DNA of 64,000 bases from Bacteroidales bacterium (GTDB lineage Bacteria; Bacteroidota; Bacteroidia; Bacteroidales; M50B96). Below the pieces are notes generated by a model. The model worked only from the letters and a program-made list of their open reading frames with translations. It was not told the DNA's origin and ran no database searches. The DNA lies in NCBI GenBank assembly GCA_021740905.1, contig JAIOYV010000019.1:1-64000 (forward strand), read 5' to 3'. Of this stretch, positions 44,762-54,982 are shown piece after piece. The position numbers were made by a program, and so were the translations under genes. The stretch's first letter is position 1, and every line of letters starts with the position of its first letter.

Positions 44762-45119
44762 AGTTTTTAATGAGTTAAAATTTTGCCTCAAAACTATTTC
44801 TCCAGAAGCCGGAAGCTGTTACTTCAACTTTATCAATAGGTCAATTCTGCATAGAATTAATCTAAACAAAGTGTTAATGAAAAGGGTAACGCACTGGATA
44901 TTTGAGATGTATTTCTATGCAAATTGTGCCTGGCCCACCATCTACCGAAAAGGCCGGGAAAGACCTAATTTCTACACCCCAATACAGGAACATTAATCCA
45001 GCGTTAAGGATTGGTTAAAAATGAGGATTGATAAAGTAAGGGATGGTTTCCAGCAACAAACCTATTTCCTTATAGCAGAACATGTTACATCTATCCAAAA
45101 AGGCCATTCACAATTAAAC
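44762..45119. other. Spacer between two large minus-strand genes
   Basis: About 360 bases, AT-rich, with several short direct repeats and an ACACTTTG-like -7 on the minus strand near 44,870. No gene and no clear terminator is seen for the FG-GAP gene upstream. Confidence 0.35.
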
Positions 45120-48100
45120 CTAATTTGCCTTCAAAATGGGTACTGTTTTTATGGTATTTTCAAAACTCAACCTAAGAAGATATTCACCTGCCTGCAAATG
45201 ACTTACATCAATCCTATTATACTGACCGGATAATGCTTTACTAAGGATCATCCTGCCCGTTGCATCGAAAAGCTTCATCTCAAAGTTCCTGTTCTCTTTT
45301 AGTTGAATAATGAGCGAACTGCTTACCGGATTAGGATAGATGAAAATAGCCCCGGGGTTAAAGTCTTCAACCCTTTCATTTTCAATAATTACGACTTCAA
45401 TAGTATCGCTGTTGGAACATAGATATCCGTTTAGAACTTCAACAGAAAAAAGGTAGGTTCCCTCGCCTAAAACAGGCCCCTCCACCAGGAATGAAGCATC
45501 AATCGACCCATCCTGCCAAAAGTATGAAACAAAGGCTCCCGGATTTAGGGTTATAGAGTCATTGTCATATATGGTGGTATCATTCCCCAGATTGGGTATC
45601 GGTAAGGGATTAACAGTCAGGGAAAGTTCCAGCACACTGTCGCAACCCAGAACGGTTTGCAGGGTATCGAAATAAGTTCCTGACTGAGTGAGCAATGTGC
45701 CGTTGAAATCGAACATATCACCCTCACAAATTTCTTCGGAAAGAGAAGTTGAAAATATTGGGTTCACCATAAGAGAAAGCTCCAGCACACTGTCGCAACC
45801 CAGAATGGTTTGCAGGGTATCGAAATATGTCCCTGACTGAGTGAGCATCGCTCCGTTGAAATCAAAAATATCCCCTTCGCATATTTCTTCTGAAAGGGGT
45901 GTGGAAAATACCGGATTCACAGTAAGGACAAGCTCCAGCACACTGTCGCAACCCAGGATGGTTTGGAGGGTATCGAAATAAAATCCTGACTGAGTGAGCA
46001 TCGTTCCATTGAAATCGAACATATCACCCTCACAAACTTCATCTGAAAGGGGTGTGGAAAATATCGGGTCCACCGTCAGGGAAAGGGCTAGCACACTGTC
46101 GCAGCCGTGAATAGTTTGCAGGGTATCGAAATAAGTTCCTGACTGAGTGAGTATTGTTCCGTTGAAATCAAAAATATCACCCTCACAAATTTCTTCTGAA
46201 AGAGAAGTTGAAAATATCGGGTTCACAATCAGGGAAAGGGACAGTACACTGTCGCAACCCAGAATGGTTTGCAGGGTATCGAAATATGTCCCTGACTGAG
46301 TGAGCATCGTTCCATTGAAATCAAAAAAATCACCCTCACAAATTTCTTCTGAAAGTAATGTTGAAAATATCGGGTTCACTGTCAGGGAAAGTGCCAGCAC
46401 ACTGTCGCAGCCTTGAATGGTTTGCAGGGTATCGAAATATGTCCCTGACTGAGTAAGCATCGTTCCGTTGAAATCAAAAATTTCACCCTCGCAAATTTCT
46501 TCTGAAAGAGAAGTTGAAAATATCGGGTTCACAATCAGGGAAAGGGACAGTACACTGTCGCAACCAGTGATAGTTTGCAGGGTATCAAAATAAGTCCCTG
46601 TTTGCGTGAGCATCGTTCCATTGAAATCGAAAATATCGCCCTCGCAAATTTCTTCTGAAAGGGGTGTGGAAAATATCGGGTTCACCGTAAGGGAAAGGGC
46701 CAGCACACTGTCGCAGCCGTGAATAGTTTGCAGGGTATCGAAATAAGTTCCTGACTGAGTGAGCATTGAGCCGTTGAAATCGAAAACATCCCCTTCGCAA
46801 ATTTCTTCTGAAAGTAATGTTGAAAATACCGGGTTCACCGTCAGGGAAAGGGCCAGCACGCTGTCGCAACCCAGAATGGTTTGCAGGGTATCGAAATAAG
46901 TTCCTGACTGAGTGAGCATTGTGCCGTTGAAATCAAAAATATCTCCTTCACAGATTTCTTCTGAAAGAGAAGTTGAAAATATCGGGTTCACCGTCACGGA
47001 AAGGGCCAGCACACTGTCGCAGCCGTGAATGGTTTGGAGGGTATCGAAATAAGTTCCTGACTGAGTGAGTATTGAGCCGTTGAAATCAAAAATATCACCT
47101 TCACAAATTTCTTCGGAAAGAGAAGTTGAAAATACCGGGTTCACCGTCAGGGAAAGTGCCAGCACGCTGTCGCAACCCAGAATGGTTTGCAGCGTATCGA
47201 AATAAGTTCCTGACTGAGTGAGCATTGTGCCGTTGAAATCAAAAATATCGCCCTCGCAAATTTCTTCATTAAAAGAAATGGAATAAGTATTGGCCATGCT
47301 CACGTGCATTAAAACCGTACTGTCGCAACCCCACTGCGATTGCATGTTGAGGATATAATCTCCCGCCGAAGAAATTACCACAGTATCGACAACCAGGCTG
47401 TCACCCATGCACAATGTGGCGTAAACTTCTTCGGCCCAGGCAGGAAAAACAACTACCTCAATGCTGGCGGAAGTAGCCGAACAACTTGTGTCGGCAACCT
47501 GGACCCGGTACAAACCGCTTTCAATCACCACAAGAAAAGCCGAAGTGTCGTTTGGAAGTGGCACATTATCCTTAAACCACTGGTAAGTAATTGCTGTATC
47601 AGTAGTTACAGCTTCCAGTTGCACACTTCCACCTTCACAAAACCCGGTGCTTCCGTTGGCAATCGCATCAACCGACAATGGACAATTGATTTCCAGGTTC
47701 TTATACAAAGTTATTTTATCGGAATAATCATAGCCTGCCACCATATCGTAATCACCATCCTCTTCGTAATCAAACACCTCCATAGGTTTAATGATAGTCT
47801 GGTTTTGGTACCAGGTTTCGGTAATAAAGTTGCCCGAACCGTTGTTCCTGAAAATCCCCAATCCATAATATGAGCCATTTGTAAAGGCATCTTTCCCGGT
47901 AGAAAAAACAATATCCAGGTCGTTGTCCTGGTCGAAATCGAGGACTGATATTTTGTACAAGTCCTGGTACCATGCGATGGTGTGGCGGTCGAACTGCCAG
48001 TTCCCAAGGTTTTCATAAAAATATATGCTATCCAAACTGAAATCGACAGCAAGGATGTCATTGTCGTTATCGCCATCAAAATCTACGATTTCAAATTCTT

Positions 48101-49856
48101 CACAATTCAAATCCCCAAGTGGGACTATTCCAAATCCATTTCCATTGTTGGCTGCAATCCGCAACTTACTTGATATGTAATAATACGACGAAATGACCAC
48201 ATCCACCAAACTATCCCCGTTCATATCGGCTCCCTGCATACTTCGCCCTGCACGTACATCTTCATCAATCTCCAACAAGGTGAAGTTCTCATTTCCATCA
48301 TTTTTTAGCCATTGTGCCCCGGTATTTCCCGATTGACTACTCAACCAGTAACATATCACCGCAATATCTTTGTCGCCATCGCCATCAAAATCTTCGATCC
48401 ATAAATCGCGAGGGGCATTTATGTTGGTGGTAATGTGTGACATGGTGAAATTGCCAGCACCATCGTTTTGCCACCAGGTAACACGGTCGTCATCGTTCGA
48501 GGCAGCTACAATATCGTAGTCGCCATCATCGTCCAGGTCGTTGATACGCACTACGTAAGGTTCTTCGTAATTGCTCAGCAGGATGTGGGTTTCAAAGACA
48601 TCGTTTCCGAGGTTTTCCATCCAGGCAACCAAATCACCATCGTTCGAAACGGCTGCAATATCCTGATCGCCATCGCCATCCAAATCTTTCATGTCGAAGG
48701 CCCGTGGCGAATCGAACGAAAAAGCAAGCTGGTTTTGGGTAAAGGTTTCGCTGCCATTGTTGGTCCAAACCGAAAGCAGGTCGTAGCCCTTGTCGGTGTG
48801 GACAAAATCTTTATGGTTTTGATTGTCGAAGTTCCCGATGGCAAGATCAGAGATCATGCTTAAACCATCGTATATCAATGTACCACTACTAAATGAATAT
48901 GAGCTTGTTGAACCAATACCCTGGAAATAATACATTTGGTCGGCATTGTACGAACCGGCAATAATATCCATTTTGCCATCCTCGTTCACATCCTTCACAG
49001 CTACTCCGGTTGGGCCATCGAAGTTGTTCATTATAGTAATTTTCGAGGCGAAACCATAATTTCCATCATTCTTCAACCACGATAACATATCACCATTATA
49101 GTCGGGCACAACAATATCAAAGTAATTGTCGCCATTCACATCTTCAACGATAATTTCTGAAATGGTTGAAAATCCAGTCTTTAGGGTAATCATTGAAAAA
49201 TTATTATTTCCATCGTTTTGAAATGCCCTAACTTCAGAAATGGTAATACCGGTGTAAGCCCTGCCAAAAATGATGTCCCAGTCGTTGTCGCCATCCAGGT
49301 CGGCAATTTCAAAATGGTTGACAAAATTCCCGATGGTATCTATCGTGAAGCTTCCCATACCATTGTTATTCAGCCAGTACAATTCATCGGTTTCCCCAGA
49401 ACTTACCAGGATATCCGGGTCGTTGTCCTTGTCGATATCGAATGCCCTCACATTGGATGGGCCAAGGATGGTGTCATTTATCAGATGATAGGTAAAATTT
49501 TGATAGCCATCGTTTTCGAGCCAGGCTACCTGTTGATTGCCGTAAGTGAAAGTGGTAAAGAAAATATCAGGGTCGCCGTCGTTTTCCCAATCGAAGAGCG
49601 AAAACCTGAAGAATCCCTGAATGGAATCGACCAGCGAATGTTTCACAAACTGGGCATTGCCCTGGTTTTCGTACCAGTATAATTTTTCGTTCCCTGCCAC
49701 AAGTATATCGTCCAGGCTGTCGCCATTGAGATCAACGGTTTCAACCATATTCGGGCTTACCAAATTCGAGCTTATATTGATGGCCTCGAAGTTTTGTCCA
49801 AAACAGGTTGTAGTAATTGTTATCAGGCTGAAAAAAAATAGGTTCAGTCTTTTCAT
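45120..49856 (-). CDS. Secreted FG-GAP repeat protein with eleven 51-residue repeats and T9SS tail
   Basis: A 1,578-residue exported protein with a signal peptide to about CFGQ. Residues 25-720 are FG-GAP/VCBS propeller repeats (DLNGDSLDDILVAG, DVNEDGKMDIIAGS, DLDGDGDQDIAAVS), Ca-binding loops typical of surface adhesion proteins. An Ig-like unit (SVQLEAVTTDTAITYQWFKDN) and a diverged repeat lead into eleven near-identical 51-residue repeats (SEEICEGDIFDFNG, TYFDTLQTI.GCDSV), then a SprB-like unit and a T9SS tail (FIYPNPVSSSLII). Probably a long surface adhesin. The array differs mainly at third positions and a few residues. Confidence 0.9.
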   Translation of the reverse strand: MKRLNLFFFSLITITTTCFGQNFEAINISSNLVSPNMVETVDLNGDSLDDILVAGNEKLYWYENQGNAQFVKHSLVDSIQGFFRFSLFDWENDGDPDIFFTTFTYGNQQVAWLENDGYQNFTYHLINDTILGPSNVRAFDIDKDNDPDILVSSGETDELYWLNNNGMGSFTIDTIGNFVNHFEIADLDGDNDWDIIFGRAYTGITISEVRAFQNDGNNNFSMITLKTGFSTISEIIVEDVNGDNYFDIVVPDYNGDMLSWLKNDGNYGFASKITIMNNFDGPTGVAVKDVNEDGKMDIIAGSYNADQMYYFQGIGSTSSYSFSSGTLIYDGLSMISDLAIGNFDNQNHKDFVHTDKGYDLLSVWTNNGSETFTQNQLAFSFDSPRAFDMKDLDGDGDQDIAAVSNDGDLVAWMENLGNDVFETHILLSNYEEPYVVRINDLDDDGDYDIVAASNDDDRVTWWQNDGAGNFTMSHITTNINAPRDLWIEDFDGDGDKDIAVICYWLSSQSGNTGAQWLKNDGNENFTLLEIDEDVRAGRSMQGADMNGDSLVDVVISSYYYISSKLRIAANNGNGFGIVPLGDLNCEEFEIVDFDGDNDNDILAVDFSLDSIYFYENLGNWQFDRHTIAWYQDLYKISVLDFDQDNDLDIVFSTGKDAFTNGSYYGLGIFRNNGSGNFITETWYQNQTIIKPMEVFDYEEDGDYDMVAGYDYSDKITLYKNLEINCPLSVDAIANGSTGFCEGGSVQLEAVTTDTAITYQWFKDNVPLPNDTSAFLVVIESGLYRVQVADTSCSATSASIEVVVFPAWAEEVYATLCMGDSLVVDTVVISSAGDYILNMQSQWGCDSTVLMHVSMANTYSISFNEEICEGDIFDFNGTMLTQSGTYFDTLQTILGCDSVLALSLTVNPVFSTSLSEEICEGDIFDFNGSILTQSGTYFDTLQTIHGCDSVLALSVTVNPIFSTSLSEEICEGDIFDFNGTMLTQSGTYFDTLQTILGCDSVLALSLTVNPVFSTLLSEEICEGDVFDFNGSMLTQSGTYFDTLQTIHGCDSVLALSLTVNPIFSTPLSEEICEGDIFDFNGTMLTQTGTYFDTLQTITGCDSVLSLSLIVNPIFSTSLSEEICEGEIFDFNGTMLTQSGTYFDTLQTIQGCDSVLALSLTVNPIFSTLLSEEICEGDFFDFNGTMLTQSGTYFDTLQTILGCDSVLSLSLIVNPIFSTSLSEEICEGDIFDFNGTILTQSGTYFDTLQTIHGCDSVLALSLTVDPIFSTPLSDEVCEGDMFDFNGTMLTQSGFYFDTLQTILGCDSVLELVLTVNPVFSTPLSEEICEGDIFDFNGAMLTQSGTYFDTLQTILGCDSVLELSLMVNPIFSTSLSEEICEGDMFDFNGTLLTQSGTYFDTLQTVLGCDSVLELSLTVNPLPIPNLGNDTTIYDNDSITLNPGAFVSYFWQDGSIDASFLVEGPVLGEGTYLFSVEVLNGYLCSNSDTIEVVIIENERVEDFNPGAIFIYPNPVSSSLIIQLKENRNFEMKLFDATGRMILSKALSGQYNRIDVSHLQAGEYLLRLSFENTIKTVPILKAN
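45603..47285 (-). repeat. Eleven 153-bp coding tandem repeats
   Basis: The array is 1,683 bp, exactly 11 x 153, in frame with the FG-GAP protein gene. Each unit encodes two invariant Cys (EEICEG and GCDSV). Near-identity of units implies recent expansion or homogenisation. Confidence 0.92.
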
Positions 49857-50103
49857 AGTCTATAATTTATCGTTGTAAAGCTTTCCACTCAGCCGCAAAA
49901 ATATAAAAACAGGTCATTATTAAAAGGAAGTAATATCATGTTTTGAAGAGTTTAACAAAAGGGTAATACACTGTAAATACCATTGCCGAAGGACTGTAAT
50001 TTATTTGCAGTAATTTCGCACCCGGATAAAAAGACATAAGTGATTGTTCTATTACAGTATACATGCCTTTTTTTGGGTTGTGTTGCATTGTGGTTTATTT
50101 ATT
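49857..50103. other. Divergent promoter region
   Basis: On the minus strand TATTTTTG (49903-49896) is a fair -7 box for the FG-GAP gene. No gene is seen. The shared regulon box is absent here. Confidence 0.45.
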
Positions 50104-50111
50104 TACCTTTG
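50083..50111 (+). promoter_or_regulatory. Candidate promoter of the carboxylesterase gene
   Basis: TTG at 50083-50085 and a perfect TACCTTTG at 50104-50111, 18 bases apart, fit a Bacteroidota housekeeping promoter. The start codon at 50251 lies about 140 bases downstream, leaving a long leader. Confidence 0.5.
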
Positions 50112-50250
50112 TATTGAAGCCAAATAACTGAACCACAAAGCAATCCAAAGAAATTCTTGCAATACAATGGCTTATAGGGATTGTATGCAAATATCAGTAT
50201 CTATGTGAGTTAAGTAAAAGTGCGAAACTTGATGAAATAAAAGAAACACG

Positions 50251-52095
50251 ATGAAGAGTAGCTTTCTCATTATTTTTTTTGGCCTTTGCGTTGGATCGAT
50301 CCATGCTCAGACCATCCAAACCCAGTATGGTCCGGTAACAGGGCACAGTAATGGTGCTGTATATGAATTTCTGGGTATCCCTTTCGCATCTCCGCCTGTT
50401 GGAGATTTGCGATGGAAACCCACCGAACCACCCTCTCCCTGGACGGTTCCAATCCTTGCCGATAGTTTTCCGCCCAAGTGCCCACAAAAGAAATATGGCC
50501 TGGGCGATACCACTTTTACTATGGAAGGCCAGGAAGATTGTTTATACCTGAATGTGTGGACCCCCGATACATCTGCCGGTTTGCCGGTGATGGTTTTTAT
50601 CCATGGCGGTGGAAACCAGCAGGGTTCGGCCAGTGAAGTGGCTGCCGGCACGTATCTCTATCAAGGTAAAAATTTAGCCGGACGTGGAAATGTGGTGGTC
50701 GTTACCCTGCAATATCGGCTCGGTGCGTTGGGTTACCTGGTACACCCCGGGCTTGAAACCGAAAATGCACAGGGCATTTCAGGGAATTACGGGGTGATCG
50801 ATCAGCTTATGGCCCTGCAATGGATACAAAACAACATTGCCCATTTTGGCGGAAACCCATCGAATGTGACCATTTTTGGTGAAAGTGCCGGAGGGGTCAA
50901 TGTGGGGAATTTGCTCACAGCCCCGCCGGCTTCCGGTTTGTTCCACAAGGCGATTATCCAAAGCGCAGGCCCGGTCATCAACCACTACGACACAGCTAAA
51001 CTGGAAGGGATTGCCTTTGTGGATGAGTACATTTCAACGGGCACCGATTCGGCAAAAATAGCCTTCATGCGAACAGTCCACCCCGACAGCATCACCTCAA
51101 AAATGGAATCCCCCATCAATGGTGGGATTGTTCAGCAGACGTGGCAACCCGTGCTTGACAACTCCATCTTTTTCGATTTCCCCGAACAGGTTTTCCAAAC
51201 CGGGAATTTTAACCATGTACCCTTGATGATTGGCTCCAATGCCGACGAGATGCTGCCACAGGCGCCCCAAACCGTCTTTCCGTGGATGGTGACTATCCTT
51301 ATCAATTCATTGATCCCACCGGCTTTTCAGGCTACAGCCCATTCGCTTTATCCGTCGGGCACCACCAACGAGGAGGCCAAACAGAGTTATGCTGCCTTGT
51401 TTACCGATGCCCAGTTCACCACCCCCACCAGAAGGACTGCCCAATGCGTGAGCCTCAATCAGTCCGCTCCGGTTTGGAGGTACTTCTTGACCCATAGCTT
51501 GTACCCTGGAGTTCCAATAGTTGGCGATTGGGGTGCCTATCACGGAATCGATTTGTTTTTCGTTTTCAACACCTGGGAAAACTCGCCGTTTGCCAATGGC
51601 ACGTGGTTTACGGCCCAGGACGACAGTGTACAGGATGCCATGCTGCACTACTGGGCAAACTTTGCCTATACGGGCAATCCCAACGGAACCGGCCTGCCTG
51701 CCTGGGTCCAATACGATGCGGCCACCGATTGCTACCTCGAAATAAAGGCATCGCCCGATGGTGCCCAGTGCGGAGTCCGTACGGAAAAATGTGATTTCTG
51801 GGACGATGTAAGTGGCTATGTAATTTGCACAGGAACGGTTGCCATAGAAGGACCGTCAGCAGAAAGCAGCCACCTACTCCTTTATCCAAACCCGACAGGC
51901 AGCAAGCTCAATATTTTAGCAGGAACAGAAATCAGGGAATTTAAAATAACCATTCTTAATCTTTTAGGTAATAGTATTTTAGTTGCCGAAAACACATCCG
52001 AAATAGATATTGGCCAGCTGAAACCTGGGACTTATTTCCTAAGGATGGAAATGGATGGAAAAACCGAAACGCAAAAATTCATTAAGGTCGATTAG
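50251..52095 (+). CDS. Secreted type-B carboxylesterase with T9SS tail
   Basis: A 614-residue exported enzyme (signal peptide to about IHAQ). Alpha/beta hydrolase of the type-B carboxylesterase/lipase family: oxyanion segment FIHGGGNQQG, EDCLYLNVWTP, catalytic Ser212 in FGESAGG and His431 in GAYHGIDLFF, with the acid residue between them. The length of the catalytic part (about 510) is normal. The last 80 residues are a T9SS sorting tail (LLLYPNPTGSKLN to KFIKVD), so it is exported and probably surface-attached. Likely substrate: simple or acyl esters of sugars or xenobiotics; not determined. Confidence 0.93.
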   Translation: MKSSFLIIFFGLCVGSIHAQTIQTQYGPVTGHSNGAVYEFLGIPFASPPVGDLRWKPTEPPSPWTVPILADSFPPKCPQKKYGLGDTTFTMEGQEDCLYLNVWTPDTSAGLPVMVFIHGGGNQQGSASEVAAGTYLYQGKNLAGRGNVVVVTLQYRLGALGYLVHPGLETENAQGISGNYGVIDQLMALQWIQNNIAHFGGNPSNVTIFGESAGGVNVGNLLTAPPASGLFHKAIIQSAGPVINHYDTAKLEGIAFVDEYISTGTDSAKIAFMRTVHPDSITSKMESPINGGIVQQTWQPVLDNSIFFDFPEQVFQTGNFNHVPLMIGSNADEMLPQAPQTVFPWMVTILINSLIPPAFQATAHSLYPSGTTNEEAKQSYAALFTDAQFTTPTRRTAQCVSLNQSAPVWRYFLTHSLYPGVPIVGDWGAYHGIDLFFVFNTWENSPFANGTWFTAQDDSVQDAMLHYWANFAYTGNPNGTGLPAWVQYDAATDCYLEIKASPDGAQCGVRTEKCDFWDDVSGYVICTGTVAIEGPSAESSHLLLYPNPTGSKLNILAGTEIREFKITILNLLGNSILVAENTSEIDIGQLKPGTYFLRMEMDGKTETQKFIKVD

Positions 52096-52371
52096 TGTAT
52101 GTTTTTGCCAAACCGCCCACATCCAAATTTGCATCATTTATTGTTGGTGCCATTTTAGGGAAATTGGTTTAACGAATTACACATCAAACATGGTAAATAC
52201 CCACATATTAGTAGCCCCGTCCTTTAAATATCAGGCTATGGTGATAAACAAGTTGATTTTGGTATCAGCCCAATCCTGATTATGTGGAAAATGATCCCGT
52301 TTTCAGTACAGGATAGCGTAAAACATCTCCAAAATAATCCACTTTTCCAACTACCCAAAACATAAAACTAA

Positions 52372-52764
52372 ATGAACCAGGAAATACAAGCATACAACGA
52401 AAGATTAGAGCCGGCAGACCATGAAATTTGCCTTTTACTTGCTTCGACTATTGATTATGAACTTACTGAAGCCGCAAGTAAAATCTGGCACGGCCACCCG
52501 GTTTGGTTTTTAGATGGCAATCCGATTGTGGGATACAGCAAAGAAAAAAAAGGTGTACGCCTGATGTTCTGGAGCGGGGCCGATTTTGAAGAACCTGATT
52601 TGAACCATAGAGGAACCAAATTCAAAGATGCTTCAATTTTTTACAATTCTGTAGTAGAAATCGATGAAGACAAATTGCAGCGGTGGCTCGAAAAATCCAG
52701 GAGTATCCAGTGGGATTACAAGAACATCGTTAAACGAAAAGGACGGCTTGAACGGTTAAAATGA
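52372..52764 (+). CDS. DUF1801-family protein
   Basis: A 130-residue cytoplasmic protein of the DUF1801 (YdhG-like) type: LLASTIDYELTEAASKIWHGHPVWFLDGNPIVGYS followed by RLMFWSGADFEE and a helical end. Members have an unknown binding role; structures show an unusual ligand-binding fold. It is flanked by spacers of about 280 and 220 bp, with no evident operon. Confidence 0.85.
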   Translation: MNQEIQAYNERLEPADHEICLLLASTIDYELTEAASKIWHGHPVWFLDGNPIVGYSKEKKGVRLMFWSGADFEEPDLNHRGTKFKDASIFYNSVVEIDEDKLQRWLEKSRSIQWDYKNIVKRKGRLERLK

Positions 52765-52986
52765 AAGCCCTTTCGAAATAAAATAAAAACACCCGCCATA
52801 ATGCAATAATCATTTTTCCTGCATCTGCATTATTGCACCTTGAAGTTTTAAATACTACCGCCAGTGCCATATCTCTCGAAAACAACACCGGGTATTGTGA
52901 GAACATAAAATCCTATTGTAACTTTTCACAACACCAATCAGTCATAGCATCAATTTTTAAAAACCATTTTCATCTGAAGAAAAATA

Positions 52987-54918
52987 ATGGCTATGGCAAA
53001 TTCACAAAATCAAAATCCGGTTTATGAAGAATTGGAACAATCAGTTTTCTCAGCTTTGGAAACCTATTCCAATGTTCACCGGGGCATCGGGCATAATTCG
53101 ATGGTTACCACCCATTTGTACGAGCAAGCCAGGGAGATTGTCCTGGAATATCTGAGCCTGGACAAAAACAAGTATGTGGTGCTGTTTTGTTCGCCACGAA
53201 GGGCCGAATTGCTCTCACAGCAACTGAAACCAGGGTGCTTTAAAATCTTATCCAGTCAGGATATTGGTTTTTCTATCGGGGTAAGGGCCATAGCCGTGAA
53301 AAAAAATGCCCTGCCAACGGGCCATCCTCTTGAAACTGGCGGCGGGACTACAAAACTTGTTTCAAAAGATTGGGTACTGTGGGCAAAAGCCCCCGACCGG
53401 TTTGAAGCCGGAACACCTTCCATCATCAACATCATCGCCTTTGCCAAAACGCTGAAGCTGATCCAAAAATATGGGAAAGAGGCTTTTGCTGATTCAGGGT
53501 TTGAACCTAAAAGTGTAGAAGATATCCTTTACCACGACCAACTGGAAGGATACCAGGGAAAGGAGTTACTGGATGAACTCAGAAAAACCCTGATAGGGCG
53601 CCACAAAGAAGTGCCGACCTCTGAACATTCGAAATCTTTTATAAACCTGGATAACAGCGCAAGTACCCCTACGTTCCAACCTGTGTGGGACACCTTTCGA
53701 CTATGTTGGAGGGAGAAAGGGCCGGCCCAACAGGAACTAAGCAAAGAGGTAAAAGCTATCTGTGCCAAACAGTTAGGAGCACCTCTTTCGGCGTATGATT
53801 TCATTTTTACTTCCAATACAACAGAGGCCATTAACCTTGCTGCGAAAAACTTAAGTCTCGACCATGATGAAAAAACCGGGACCGTGGTGCTTAACACCCT
53901 CATGGAACATTCCTCAAACGACCTGCCCTGGCGAATGGTTCCAAATAGTTCACTCTTGCGCTTATCAGTGGATGCAGATGGTTTTATTAATCTGAACGAA
54001 TTGGAAACCGTCCTGAATGATCACAACCACAAAGGCCAAAATGGCAATAAAAGGATCAGGCTGGTGGCCATTAGCGGGGCTTCGAATGTACTGGGATCGT
54101 GCAATGATTTAAAAGAGATCAGCCGGATTGTTCACCGATATGGCGCTCATCTGCTGGTTGATGGCGCTCAACTGATTGCCCACCGAATGGTTGACATGGA
54201 AGCTTATGGCATTGATTATCTTTCCTTTTCGGCCCATAAAATCTATGCCCCCTTTGGTTGTGGAGTTCTGGTGGCAAGAAAAGGCTTACTGAAATTCACC
54301 CCTTCAGAATTGGAATTGATCCAAAATTCGGGAGAAGAAAACACAGCCGGGATTGCTGCCCTCGGAAAGGCATTCGTACTTCTGCAAAAAATTGGGATGA
54401 ATGTAATTGAGGAGGAGGAAAAACGATTGACCGAAAAAGTTTTACAAGGGATGGCCTGGATTCCGGGCATAATAATACATGGGATAAAAACAGCCGATCA
54501 TCCATCGTTCAATCAGAAGCTGGGTGTTATAGTATTTGATTTGAAAGGGATGATGGCCAACAAGGTTGCTGAAAAATTGGCTTTGAACCATGGAATTGGT
54601 GTGCGATATGGCTGTCATTGCGCACATATCATCCTAAAACATACCCTGAATGTAGGCCCGCGTCTGGAACGGTTTCAGAAAATACTAGTGACTATGTTTC
54701 CGAAAGTACAACTTCCCGGATTGACCAGGATAAGTCTGGGCATCGGAAATACCGATGAGGAGATAGATTGTCTGATTCGATCGTTGAATTTAATGGCCGG
54801 AAAAAACAATACCATCAATTCATCCAAAACGAATGGGAAACCTGTTCTTACAAAACAGGAAGTAAAAAGGCAGATGAATGAATTTGTGGCGAACTCCAGC
54901 CTGAAAGTTTATTCTTAA
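52987..54918 (+). CDS. Aminotransferase class V protein with an extra incomplete N-terminal domain
   Basis: A 643-residue PLP enzyme of the SufS/CsdA-like class V family. The C-terminal part (from about residue 215) is complete: INLDNSASTP, SNTTEAINLAAKNL, LMEHSSNDLPWR, VDGAQLIAH and Lys418 in SFSAHKIYAPFGCG, with GEENTAGIAALG and a Cys-containing active-site loop RYGCHCAH. The first about 200 residues repeat parts of the same fold (YSNVHRGIGHNSMVTTH, then FEAGTPSIINIIAFAKTL) but skip the segment with the PLP lysine. Whether it is a cysteine desulfurase or another lyase is not clear. Confidence 0.88.
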   Translation: MAMANSQNQNPVYEELEQSVFSALETYSNVHRGIGHNSMVTTHLYEQAREIVLEYLSLDKNKYVVLFCSPRRAELLSQQLKPGCFKILSSQDIGFSIGVRAIAVKKNALPTGHPLETGGGTTKLVSKDWVLWAKAPDRFEAGTPSIINIIAFAKTLKLIQKYGKEAFADSGFEPKSVEDILYHDQLEGYQGKELLDELRKTLIGRHKEVPTSEHSKSFINLDNSASTPTFQPVWDTFRLCWREKGPAQQELSKEVKAICAKQLGAPLSAYDFIFTSNTTEAINLAAKNLSLDHDEKTGTVVLNTLMEHSSNDLPWRMVPNSSLLRLSVDADGFINLNELETVLNDHNHKGQNGNKRIRLVAISGASNVLGSCNDLKEISRIVHRYGAHLLVDGAQLIAHRMVDMEAYGIDYLSFSAHKIYAPFGCGVLVARKGLLKFTPSELELIQNSGEENTAGIAALGKAFVLLQKIGMNVIEEEEKRLTEKVLQGMAWIPGIIIHGIKTADHPSFNQKLGVIVFDLKGMMANKVAEKLALNHGIGVRYGCHCAHIILKHTLNVGPRLERFQKILVTMFPKVQLPGLTRISLGIGNTDEEIDCLIRSLNLMAGKNNTINSSKTNGKPVLTKQEVKRQMNEFVANSSLKVYS

Positions 54919-54982
54919 CTATGTTTGAAAAATAACGGATATTGAGTTTGCCGACCTCTTAATTCGTAAAACATACATGTCA

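Noticed and set aside
45603-47285. Possible CRISPR array (regular 153-bp repeats)
   Set aside because: The repeats are in one open frame, contiguous without spacers, and encode Cys-containing protein units; no cas genes are near.
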